The translations under genes and the position numbers were made by a program. A stretch of 14,985 nt of DNA. Origin: Ignavibacteria bacterium UBA7675. Lineage in GTDB: Bacteria > Bacteroidota > Ignavibacteria > Kapaibacteriales > UB7675. This document shows positions 1 through 7,504 of the stretch, one piece after another (the stretch's first letter is position 1; each line of letters starts with the position of its first letter). Location of the stretch: assembly GCA_002483085.1 (NCBI GenBank), contig DLHF01000029.1, positions 1 through 14,985 of the forward strand. The letters run 5' to 3'. The notes beneath the pieces were generated by a model that worked only from the letters and a program-made list of their open reading frames with translations, did not search any database and was not told the DNA's origin.

Positions 1-805
1 TGCTTCCTGTTTTCAAGGAACTTTTTCGTGTCACCTTCGTTTACCGAAGGGCTACAAACTTACGACATCTTTTCTGCTCATGCAAGCTTTTTTTACCAGC
101 TTGTCATTTTTTTCTTTTTCCCGACACAGCAACAACGAAACGGATATACTTCCTTCTTGTTGCCTGTATCGAAGAGAATTGCGAAATGATGTATCAAAGA
201 TCTTTCAGTTTTTGATTCCGACTCTACCTTTAACAAGGTTTACATCCTGGCTGCTTATCAGCGCTTTTAATTCATTCAGCCGACGCGATACTGGCGGATA
301 TGCTTACCCGCTATCGGCGTCTATTAGCTTTGCAGAAGAATTAATCGGAGGAGTGTTTCGTCGAAAAGAACATTTTTCAGTTGAAGCCTGCTTCGCATCG
401 CAAATGATCGCTAAACTTATTGTTGCCTTTCCTGTCTGCGACCGTGCTTCAAGAACGGATTACAAATATAGCTGTATTACTGTGCCTTTGCAAAGATTTT
501 TTTCAGTTTGAGTGAAATTATTTTCGATGAGCCCTGTGGAGCGAATTTGATTGTTATGGGCGTTTCTGTGCATATACACCTGTTTCTGGGTAGCCACAGG
601 CATTGCAATTGTGCTTTGGTTCGCCTGCTATCCCTTGAAATACAACGTGGTAACAGACCATCCACGATATACAAAGAACATAGGGAAGGGACGATTACTT
701 TGCGGAATCGCTTGGGTCTATCGCAACGGATGTGCGACCGGTGACAGCGAAGAGAAGCCCGGACGAAGATGCCCGTGCCACAGAGCATTACTCGACTCGC
801 ACCTG
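1..805. other. Intergenic region without a supported gene
   Basis: No reading frame here gives a protein with recognisable domain structure; the open frames are Cys/Arg/Ser-rich and overlap on both strands, as chance frames do. It holds a small hairpin at 34-50 (CCTTCG, loop TTTAC, CGAAGG) with no following T tract, and one copy of the intergenic repeat at 733-771. A TTG-started frame at 551-850 begins with a hydrophobic stretch of about 30 residues but has no ATG or ribosome site and runs through the repeat, so it is not called. Confidence 0.5.
733..771 (+). repeat. Intergenic repeat, copy A
   Basis: The 18 bases TGCGACCGGTGACAGCGA at 733-750 recur exactly at 7429-7446, and both copies continue over the same length (39 bp) to a shared CGAAGATG end, with a CCGGA in between shifted by one base. 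A third, inverted copy lies at 2781-2797. This copy sits just beyond the stop of the minus-strand CDF gene. CCGG at the start and CCGG near the end could pair as a short hairpin. All three clear copies are intergenic, which favours a real repeat family over chance. Confidence 0.55.
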
Positions 806-1774
806 CTACCACGGACAATTAGTGCAGTCTTCGCGTTTGGAAAAGGTTAGCGATTCGATTTGGATGGTAGAATGGCCAATGGAAAACTTCTCTTTGAGCA
901 GCTCTCGCACTTTCTGTAATACTTCTTCCTGATGCTCGAATGTGTCGAGTACAATATGGGCACTGATCGCGACCTCGCCAGCACCGATCTGCCAAATGTG
1001 AATGTCGTGCATATCGCGTATATAAGCTATACTGCGAATTGTATCGGTGACAGCACCGACATCAATGTGCCCAGGAGCTGATTCCATGAGAATACCACCA
1101 GCTTCCAGCACAACTCGGTAGCCACTTCGCACGATGAGCGCCGCGATCAACAGAGACAGCAGTGGGTCGATCCAGTCAATACGGGTAAAATACATCACCA
1201 CGCCGCCGATCACCACGCCTACCGACGACAGCAAATCGGTGATTACATGCAGATAGGCGCTACGAGTATTGAGATTTTCTGTTCCGTGCAGCACAAAAGC
1301 GCTAATCGCATTTGCCGCCAAGCCAATTACAGCGACAATAAGCATCGGAATGGTTTGCACAGGTTCGGGCGAGAAAAAGCGCTGCACAGACTCCACAGCT
1401 ATATAGGCACACATCGCCAGCAGAAGGACACCGTTGGCGAGTGCAGCCAGAATTTCCACGCGGCGCAAACCATATGTGTATTTCTTCGAGTAGGAATTTC
1501 GCGCACGCGATGCAATGCGAAGTGCTGCAAAGGAAATCAGAAGCGCCGAAAGATCTGTAAGCATGTGTCCGGCGTCCGACAGCAAAGCCAAGCTATTGGA
1601 GAGGAACCCGCCTATGACCTGAGCAACAAAGATGACACCTGTGCTAATCATGGCGATCAGCAGCGCACGGGAATCGCGTGTGTTTACATGCACGTGACCA
1701 ATGCCGCCATGCCCGTGATGGTCATGGCCATGATGATCGTGATCGCTACAGGTATGTGAATGACTGTGTCCCAT
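806..1774 (-). CDS. Cation diffusion facilitator (CDF), zinc-type efflux transporter
   Basis: Likely a proton-coupled inner-membrane antiporter that exports Zn2+ and related divalent metals, in the CzcD/ZitB branch of the CDF family. The 322-residue product starts with a histidine-rich segment (about residues 2-29, repeated HxH and DHH), then six hydrophobic segments. The metal site is visible: D67, H70 and D74 in LLSDAGHMLTD of TM2, and H176/D180 (HxxxD) in TM5. The C-terminal cytoplasmic domain (about 205-322) ends in CTNCPW, a terminal CxxC. The ATG at 1774 was chosen, 8 bp past the rfbA stop; an upstream TTG at 1786 overlaps that stop (TTGA) and would add four residues. Same strand and tight spacing put it in a unit with rfbA, an unusual pairing with no obvious functional link. 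The family is certain; the metal is inferred from the His-rich terminus. Confidence 0.93.
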   Translation of the reverse strand: MGHSHSHTCSDHDHHGHDHHGHGGIGHVHVNTRDSRALLIAMISTGVIFVAQVIGGFLSNSLALLSDAGHMLTDLSALLISFAALRIASRARNSYSKKYTYGLRRVEILAALANGVLLLAMCAYIAVESVQRFFSPEPVQTIPMLIVAVIGLAANAISAFVLHGTENLNTRSAYLHVITDLLSSVGVVIGGVVMYFTRIDWIDPLLSLLIAALIVRSGYRVVLEAGGILMESAPGHIDVGAVTDTIRSIAYIRDMHDIHIWQIGAGEVAISAHIVLDTFEHQEEVLQKVRELLKEKFSIGHSTIQIESLTFSKREDCTNCPW

Positions 1775-1782
1775 AGAAAATG

Positions 1783-2670
1783 TCAACGTACCAGTTCACT
1801 GATAATTTCTTCTTTAATACGCATGCAATAGCTTTTATACGAACTATTGGGCAGAAGGCCGACAATACGGTCGTATTCATCCGGCGTAATAAACTGCTGT
1901 AGCAGGGCAATTTCTTCGAGACAGGCAATCTTATAACCCTGTCTTTTTTCAATCGTGTGGATAAATGTTCCAGCTTCCATAAGGCTTTCCGGCGTGCCCG
2001 TGTCGAGCCAAGCAATACCGCGCCCCATGAGCTCCGCATGCAACCGATTCTGGCGCAGGTATTCTGTGTTGACATCTGTGATCTCTAGTTCTCCGCGCGA
2101 GCTTGGCCGAAGTCCTTCTGTAATATCAACGACATCTGCCGTATAAATATACAGTCCCGGAACAGCGTAATGCGACTTCGGCTTTCTGGGCTTTTCTTCG
2201 ATGCTGATTACTTTGCGATCTGGCCCAAACTCTACCACACCGTAGCGCTCTGGATCGTGCACTGGATACCCAAAAATAGTTCCGCCCGTGTTCTGCTCAA
2301 TAGCTCGGCGAACAAAGTCCAACTTCCCATAGAAAACATTATCGCCGAGGATAAGACAAACTTGGTCGGAGCCGATGAAATCTTTGCCGTAGAGAAATGC
2401 CTGGGCAATACCTTTGGGTTCGGCCTGTACAGCATAGCTTATATTTACTCCCCACTGCGAGCCATCGCGCAAGAGATGCTCGAAATTCGGCGTATCGTGG
2501 GGCGTTGAAATCAGCAAAATGTCGCGTATGCCGCTCAGCATCAGCGTCGCCAACGGGTAGTAGACCATCGGCTTGTCGTACACCGGCTGGAGCTGCTTGC
2601 TGAACAGCGAGGTAAGAGGGTAGAGCCGGGTGCCACTACCGCCCGCCAGAATAATACCTTTTGTAGCCAT
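1783..2670 (-). CDS. rfbA: Glucose-1-phosphate thymidylyltransferase
   Basis: Makes dTDP-glucose and pyrophosphate from dTTP and glucose-1-phosphate, the first step towards dTDP-L-rhamnose and other dTDP-sugars for surface polysaccharide; cytoplasmic. At 295 residues it matches the usual length of about 290. Visible motifs are the nucleotide loop GGSGTRLYP (10-18), SKQLQPVYDKPM (24-35), LGDN with metal-binding D110, IEEKP (157-161), and WLDTGT with D223. The ATG at 2670 opens directly into KGIILAGG as in family members; in-frame ATGs at 2685 and 2757 would add 5 or 29 residues unlike the family. The other dTDP-rhamnose genes (rfbB, rfbC, rfbD) are absent from the window. The next gene downstream is the CDF transporter, 8 bp away. 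Confidence 0.96.
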   Translation of the reverse strand: MATKGIILAGGSGTRLYPLTSLFSKQLQPVYDKPMVYYPLATLMLSGIRDILLISTPHDTPNFEHLLRDGSQWGVNISYAVQAEPKGIAQAFLYGKDFIGSDQVCLILGDNVFYGKLDFVRRAIEQNTGGTIFGYPVHDPERYGVVEFGPDRKVISIEEKPRKPKSHYAVPGLYIYTADVVDITEGLRPSSRGELEITDVNTEYLRQNRLHAELMGRGIAWLDTGTPESLMEAGTFIHTIEKRQGYKIACLEEIALLQQFITPDEYDRIVGLLPNSSYKSYCMRIKEEIISELVR

Positions 2671-2780
2671 AACAATCCCATTCATTGAAGCCGTCTGCAA
2701 GTCCGAAAGAGAGCAGAAATCTTGTGGCACAAGCGTCTTCGCCCACATGATTATCATAAGGATGATGTGCAGACGAGGTT

Positions 2781-2797
2781 GCTGTCACCGTTCGCAC
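2781..2797 (-). repeat. Intergenic repeat, copy C (inverted)
   Basis: Read on the minus strand this is GTGCGAACGGTGACAGC, which matches positions 732-748 (copy A) at 16 of 17 bases. The flanks beyond the core do not align well with copies A and B. The plus-strand continuation TTACCGAAGG (2800-2809) resembles the sequence after TGTCACC at the window start (about 30-50), which may be a further degenerate relative. Confidence 0.4.
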
Positions 2798-3216
2798 GCT
2801 TACCGAAGGTTCGGCGATAGTTACCGGACGACTCTACATAGAGCCCAGAAAAGCTCAAGTAGCCTGCGGATGTTCGCTGCATCAGGGCGCCATCTTTATC
2901 CGCAACGCCTGTCGTTTATCGTAGGCTCGTCTTCGCGGTGCGATCACGAACTTACGGAAAGACAATACACGAACCACTACGCAGCGGTCGTCCGCCCATC
3001 AGAACAGGAGGAACACGGACGAACTTATAATCATTGCTGCGCAGTGCAGAGTCGAAGCACTGGAACAAAGACAGAAGCGCCAGAAACTTTGGACAGCTCC
3101 GCTGCACCATTAGCCATAAGTTATGGATTTTTAACTAATTTTCGGCGGCGTCAACCAATTTTTCCGCACAAATTGCTAAACGACGATTGCGCTGGATGCG
3201 TCAATGTTTCGATACG

Positions 3217-3245
3217 TTGCAGCATCAGACTTTCTTTGTATTTTG
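3217..3245 (+). promoter_or_regulatory. Possible ispG promoter
   Basis: TTG at 3217-3219, 19 bases, then TATTTTG at 3239-3245. This is one base short of the Bacteroidota -7 element TAnnTTTG, so it is only a near match. If used, transcription would begin near 3252, downstream of the alternative ispG ATG at 3204 and upstream of the preferred ATG at 3279. Confidence 0.3.
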
Positions 3246-3278
3246 CCCAAGCCAGTTTTCAACTTCAATAATACAGCT

Positions 3279-5270
3279 ATGGAAACACGTGCTTTGCCTA
3301 CAACCGACCTGCGGTACACAAATAGCCTCACTGAATATTCGCGATTCAGAACGCGGGAAGTTCGCATTGGCGATATTCCATTAGGCGCCAGCAATCCGAT
3401 CCGCGTTCAGTCGATGACAACGACCGACACAATGGACACCACCGCCACTGTAGGGCAGTCGATCCGCATGATTGAAGCGGGGTGTGAATACGTGCGCATC
3501 ACAGCTCCGAGCATCAACGAGGCCAAAAATTTAGAGAATATCAGGCGTGAACTGCGCGCTCGCGGGTACAACACGCCACTTGTGGCCGATATCCACTTTA
3601 CCCCAAATGCCGCAGAAATTGCTGCGCGCATTGTAGAGAAAGTACGCGTAAACCCCGGCAACTACGCCGACCGCAAAAAATTTGAGCACATCGACTACAC
3701 GGAGCACACTTACGAAGCCGAGCTCGAACGCATACGCGAGCGGTTTACCCCGCTTGTACAAATTTGTAAAGAGTATGGCACAGCCATGCGTATTGGCACC
3801 AACCACGGCTCGCTGTCCGACAGAATTATGAGTCGCTATGGCGACACTCCACTTGGCATGGTAGAGTCGGCAATGGAGTTTCTGCGCATTTGCGAAGAAC
3901 TGAGCTATCACAACATCGTACTCTCGATGAAAGCGAGCAATCCGCAGGTCATGGTACAAGCGTACAGGCTGCTGGTACACACGATGATACACAACGGTAT
4001 GAATTACCCACTTCATCTGGGCGTAACGGAGGCTGGGGAAGGCGAAGATGGGCGTATTAAATCGGCGGCGGGCATCGGAACGCTGCTGGAGGACGGGCTT
4101 GGCGACACGGTACGAGTATCGCTTACCGAAGACCCTGAGTTTGAGATACCAGTCGCATTGGCGCTTGTGCGCCGCTATGACCAGCGCGCTGGCCATGCTC
4201 CTATTGCACCAATTACTATACAATCTGTTCATCCGTTCGCATATACCCGGCGAGCTACTCACGAAGTACAGAATATCGGTGCGGCTCATGTTCCCCGCGC
4301 TGTAGCGGACTACAGCCACCGAACAGAGATCACACCTGCGTCGCTTTTCGCCTCGGGATACTCGTACTCTATTCCATTAGACAAATGGAATGCCTCGGAT
4401 ATCGCATGCGACTACATCTACTTTGGCGACAAAATCATCGGCTTTGAGCTTCCCGGTATGGTAAGAGCTATCTACTCCTATCGTACATGGACAGCGCCCG
4501 ACTGCCCGGCCAATGCTTATCCACTGATGACAGTAGAAGAATACATGAGCACAGAGCCTCGTTCTGACATGCTCAATTTTATAGAAGCAGAAATTAGCGA
4601 TTTGGTGCCCGCACTCTTATCCCGACTGCGTGGCGACACGACGGCAGTGCTTGTACTTACCTCGGCAAACGAACATGCCATGCCGGAAATGCGCCGTGCG
4701 TTTTTCGATTTGATCGAGTCTGGCATCAGTACGCCGGTTATTATTCGCCGTGAATATAGAGCGACTGATGATCTGCAATTCCGACTTTACAGCGCTACAG
4801 ATATGGGCGCATTACTACTCGACGGCATGGGCGATGGAATCTGGATAGCAGCCAATGGCATTGCACCACGCGACATCAATTCAACAGCTTTTGGCATTTT
4901 GCAGGCCACCCGAACACGTATTTCCAGAACAGAGTATATTTCATGTCCCTCATGTGGCCGGACTCTTTTTGACCTTCAGGAGACAACGGCCAAGATCCGC
5001 GCGCGCACCGACCATCTGAAGGGAGTCAAAATTGCGGTAATGGGCTGTATTGTGAATGGCCCTGGAGAAATGGCGGATGCAGACTATGGCTATGTGGGCT
5101 CAGGCCCCGGAAAGATTACGTTGTACAAAGGGAAAACGGTAGTACGAAAAAACGTACATGCAGAAGAAGCCGTCGACGAACTTGTCGGTCTTATTCGCGA
5201 GCACGGCGACTGGGTGGAAAAAGTACCTATCACTCCGGCAATTGAGGTCGAGAACTCTATTGCATCATAG
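3279..5270 (+). CDS. ispG: 4-hydroxy-3-methylbut-2-en-1-yl diphosphate synthase, long three-domain form
   Basis: Penultimate enzyme of the MEP pathway: a [4Fe-4S] protein that reductively converts MEcPP to HMBPP in the cytoplasm. The 663-residue product is the long type found in Bacteroidota, Chlamydiae and plants. An N-terminal TIM barrel (about 20-305; IRVQSMTTTDTMDT, ADIHF, VRVNPGNY, LGVTEAG) is followed by an inserted central domain of roughly 240 residues (about 306-545) absent from the short bacterial enzyme, then the cluster domain. Cluster ligands are C556 and C559 (CPSCG), C590 (MGCIVNGPGE) and E597. The ATG at 3279 was chosen over 3204: the extra 25 residues (rich in F, C and N) do not resemble IspG N-termini, and a possible promoter lies between the two. 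It stands alone, divergent from rfbA. Confidence 0.96.
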   Translation: METRALPTTDLRYTNSLTEYSRFRTREVRIGDIPLGASNPIRVQSMTTTDTMDTTATVGQSIRMIEAGCEYVRITAPSINEAKNLENIRRELRARGYNTPLVADIHFTPNAAEIAARIVEKVRVNPGNYADRKKFEHIDYTEHTYEAELERIRERFTPLVQICKEYGTAMRIGTNHGSLSDRIMSRYGDTPLGMVESAMEFLRICEELSYHNIVLSMKASNPQVMVQAYRLLVHTMIHNGMNYPLHLGVTEAGEGEDGRIKSAAGIGTLLEDGLGDTVRVSLTEDPEFEIPVALALVRRYDQRAGHAPIAPITIQSVHPFAYTRRATHEVQNIGAAHVPRAVADYSHRTEITPASLFASGYSYSIPLDKWNASDIACDYIYFGDKIIGFELPGMVRAIYSYRTWTAPDCPANAYPLMTVEEYMSTEPRSDMLNFIEAEISDLVPALLSRLRGDTTAVLVLTSANEHAMPEMRRAFFDLIESGISTPVIIRREYRATDDLQFRLYSATDMGALLLDGMGDGIWIAANGIAPRDINSTAFGILQATRTRISRTEYISCPSCGRTLFDLQETTAKIRARTDHLKGVKIAVMGCIVNGPGEMADADYGYVGSGPGKITLYKGKTVVRKNVHAEEAVDELVGLIREHGDWVEKVPITPAIEVENSIAS

Positions 5271-5276
5271 CAATAG
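5257..5276. other. Inverted repeat over the ispG stop codon
   Basis: CTATTGC, loop ATCATA, GCAATAG: a perfect 7-bp stem with a 6-nt loop that includes the end of ispG. A purine-rich stretch follows (GGGAGAGAAAAG), not a T tract, on either strand, so it is not a convincing intrinsic terminator. It could mark or protect the 3' end of the ispG transcript. Confidence 0.3.
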
Positions 5277-5475
5277 GGGAGAGAAAAGTGGAATTTAAGC
5301 CTGCTCATAGTGCTGCTTTAGAATGGCTATAGAACGCCAAACAAAAAAATTTGTCTTACTACTTGCAAGTTTTCCACATTCTCTCTTATTTTGCAATTCT
5401 GATTTTGATTGTGCAGCATAAATGGGGTGGGACACAGTTCATTTGTATTATTGTTTCATCAAACTGTAGGCCCCT

Positions 5476-5625
5476 ATGAGAAATCTTGCCACACCGTCCG
5501 CAAAACGTTTTAGCCTACTTCCGGGGGAGCGAAATGAGCGCCGCTGGAATCTGGTTTATACTGCCGTATTTCTGTATACCCTTGCTATTATACTGGGGCT
5601 ACAGGCCTTTTCTCATGCCTTCTAG
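5476..5625 (+). CDS. Small single-span membrane protein upstream of the SSS symporter (49 aa)
   Basis: A 49-codon frame with an ATG start, ending TAG 12 bp before the symporter ATG. The product has a basic, polar N-terminus (MRNLATPSAKRFSLLPGERN, then ERRW) and one clear hydrophobic helix, roughly residues 27-43 (VYTAVFLYTLAIILGL), ending FSHAF. By the positive-inside rule the Arg-rich N-terminus should face the cytoplasm. The amphipathic-then-hydrophobic pattern, standard start and near-coupled spacing suggest a real gene and possibly an accessory subunit of the transporter. Small subunits next to SSS symporters are known (DUF4212 type), but those are longer with two membrane spans, so this is not claimed as that family. 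I do not recognise the sequence. Confidence 0.6.
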   Translation: MRNLATPSAKRFSLLPGERNERRWNLVYTAVFLYTLAIILGLQAFSHAF

Positions 5626-5637
5626 TAAGGCAGTTGC

Positions 5638-7389
5638 ATGCTTATAGTCGATTGGCTCGTACTCGGAGCCTATCTCCTCTACATGGTTTATACTGGTGTC
5701 CGCCTGAGCTCAAAAAGCGAGGGAGTGGAAGGGTATTTTCTTGCCAATCGCAGTCTGCCCTGGTGGGCTGTAGGTCTTTCTGTTATGGCCACGCAAATGA
5801 GTGCGATCACGCTAGTGGGCACAACGGGCCAGGCATACGCCGATGGAATGCGTTTTATACAGTTCTATTTCGGATTGCCGCTCGCTATGATCGTTCTATG
5901 CGTAACGGTAGTCCCATTCTTCTACCGGGCCAATGTTTACACTGCTTATGAATACCTCGAAAAGCGTTTCGACGCGCGTACCAGATCGCTGACAAGTTTC
6001 TTCTTCCTTCTTTCGCGCGGCCTCTCCTGTGGTGTCATCATCGCAGCTCCATCTGTGATTCTTTCCATTGTTCTCGGCTGGAACCAGCTTACAACTATTC
6101 TTGTCATGGGACTGGCAACGACCGTGTACACGATGTTTGGGGGAGTAAAAGCGGTCACATGGACGGATGTGAAACAGATGGGTGTCATCCTTGTCGGTCT
6201 TGCAGCCTGCCTGTGGGCTATTGTTTCGCAGCTTCCCACGGAAGTTTCGTTCAGTGATGCCCTTTCGATAGCGGCAGCAACCGGGCGTCTTGAAACTGTC
6301 GATACAACATTCTCGCTGGACAAGACCTACACCCTGTGGTCGGGTCTTATCGGTGGATTCTTCCTGATGTTGTCCTATTTTGGCTGTGATCAAAGCCAAG
6401 TGCAGCGTTTCCTCACGGCTCGTTCGCTGAACGAAGGCCGGATGTCGCTGATCATGAATGCATTTTTTAAGATACCCATTCAGTTTATCATCCTTCTGAT
6501 CGGCGTTCTGGTATTCGTCTTCTACAATTTCCACCAGCCGCCGATGATCTTCAACGCACAGGAGGATCAGAAAGCGCGATCCGGTGCTTATGGTGCAAGC
6601 TATCAGCAGGTAGAGGTAGAGTACCAAAAGGCCTACGCAGCACGACAGGAAGCGGCGCAAACATTTGCGGATGCCGACGACGATCAAAAAACGAGTACGC
6701 GGCAGGAATACCTCCGACGACAAGCATATGCCGACTCTGTGCGAGAGAAGGGAATACAGCTCGTGAAGAAGACTAATAACGGCGCCGCATTTACTGATGT
6801 GAACTATGTATTTCCGACTTTTATTACGAGCCATCTGCCGGTGGGCTTTGTAGGTCTGATGATCGCAGCAATTTTTGCAGCAGCAATGTCGTCGATTGCC
6901 GCCGAGCTGAACGCGCTTTCCACGGCATCGGTTATCGACTTCTACCGCCGTCATTTTCGACCCGAAGCAACTGATGAGCACTATCTTCGCGCATCGAAGC
7001 TCGCAACTGGATTCTGGGGTATTTTTGCCTGCATTGCAGCAACATATGCGGGCACATTGGGCTCGCTGATAGAAGTAGTAAACAAATTTGGCTCATTCTT
7101 CTACGGATCGCTACTCGGTGTCTTTGTATTAGCGATTGGCACCCGGTTTGCGACTGCAACCGGTGCCTTCTGGGGTTTGCTTACAGGCATAACAACAGTT
7201 GCACTCGTCCATTATTTCGGCGATATTGCAACCTGGCTACACAGCGATATACTGCTATCGATAGCACCGCATTTACAGATGAGTTTCCTGTGGTATAATC
7301 TTGTGGGATGCGCTGCCGTAGTAATAGCGGGGCTCATCATCAGCTCCATAGGAAGGCATAAGCAGCTATCGGAGCCAGCGAAACAGTAG
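5638..7389 (+). CDS. Sodium:solute symporter (SSS family)
   Basis: A 583-residue inner-membrane Na+-coupled transporter with the LeuT/SGLT fold; the solute cannot be read from sequence. About 13 hydrophobic segments are visible. Family signatures include EGYFLANRSLPWWAVGLS (31-48), SAITLVG (55-61), the TM5 region YTMFGGVKAVTWTD (164-177), SYFGCDQSQVQRFLTARS (246-263), and AAAMSSIAAELNALST (414-429), where S418/S419 correspond to the Na2-site serines of SGLT-type proteins. Between two membrane segments lies an unusual charged insert (about 301-388), rich in Q, E, A, K and D and likely helical or coiled coil. A weak AAGG lies about 9 bases before the start. The 49-codon gene just upstream is probably co-transcribed, and the PIG-L deacetylase follows after 115 bp. 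Confidence 0.95.
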   Translation: MLIVDWLVLGAYLLYMVYTGVRLSSKSEGVEGYFLANRSLPWWAVGLSVMATQMSAITLVGTTGQAYADGMRFIQFYFGLPLAMIVLCVTVVPFFYRANVYTAYEYLEKRFDARTRSLTSFFFLLSRGLSCGVIIAAPSVILSIVLGWNQLTTILVMGLATTVYTMFGGVKAVTWTDVKQMGVILVGLAACLWAIVSQLPTEVSFSDALSIAAATGRLETVDTTFSLDKTYTLWSGLIGGFFLMLSYFGCDQSQVQRFLTARSLNEGRMSLIMNAFFKIPIQFIILLIGVLVFVFYNFHQPPMIFNAQEDQKARSGAYGASYQQVEVEYQKAYAARQEAAQTFADADDDQKTSTRQEYLRRQAYADSVREKGIQLVKKTNNGAAFTDVNYVFPTFITSHLPVGFVGLMIAAIFAAAMSSIAAELNALSTASVIDFYRRHFRPEATDEHYLRASKLATGFWGIFACIAATYAGTLGSLIEVVNKFGSFFYGSLLGVFVLAIGTRFATATGAFWGLLTGITTVALVHYFGDIATWLHSDILLSIAPHLQMSFLWYNLVGCAAVVIAGLIISSIGRHKQLSEPAKQ

Positions 7390-7428
7390 CAAAATGGCGC
7401 AAACGGCTCTTTACAGACGCAGTGGACT

Positions 7429-7467
7429 TGCGACCGGTGACAGCGACTGAACACCGGAGCGAAGATG
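7429..7467 (+). repeat. Intergenic repeat, copy B
   Basis: The first 18 bases are identical to copy A at 733-750. Within it CCGGTG and CACCGG form a perfect 6-bp inverted repeat around a 12-base loop (7434-7457), so this copy can fold as a hairpin. It lies between the symporter stop and the PIG-L start, ending 37 bp before the ATG, and so would be in the 5' leader if the deacetylase is transcribed from upstream. Confidence 0.55.
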
Positions 7468-7504
7468 GCTGCGCACTTAATTCCCATGCAATCGACACAT
7501 ATTC

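Larger units (their letters stand above)
2671..3278. other. Divergent intergenic region between rfbA and ispG
   Basis: About 600 bp separating two divergent genes. It holds inverted repeat copy C (2781-2797), the nearby short inverted repeat CCGAAGGTTCGG (2803-2814), and a possible ispG promoter at 3217-3245. A long open frame spans 2630-3271 but its composition (Ser, Arg, Cys and His scattered, no domain pattern) and overlap with the start of rfbA argue against a gene. No tRNA or other structured RNA was recognised. Confidence 0.45.

Noticed and set aside
551..850. TTG-started frame with a hydrophobic N-terminal stretch
   Set aside because: No ATG or ribosome site, begins directly after a stop codon, and reads through intergenic repeat A into the 3' end of the CDF gene.
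2630..3271. Long plus-strand open frame (213 codons) in the rfbA-ispG gap
   Set aside because: It overlaps the coding start of rfbA, has scattered Ser/Arg/Cys/His composition, no domain pattern, and runs through the repeat copy; it looks like a chance frame.
5896..6981. 361-codon minus-strand frame
   Set aside because: It lies antisense inside the symporter gene, whose protein has full family motifs; the minus-strand product is Cys/Arg/His-rich and domain-free.
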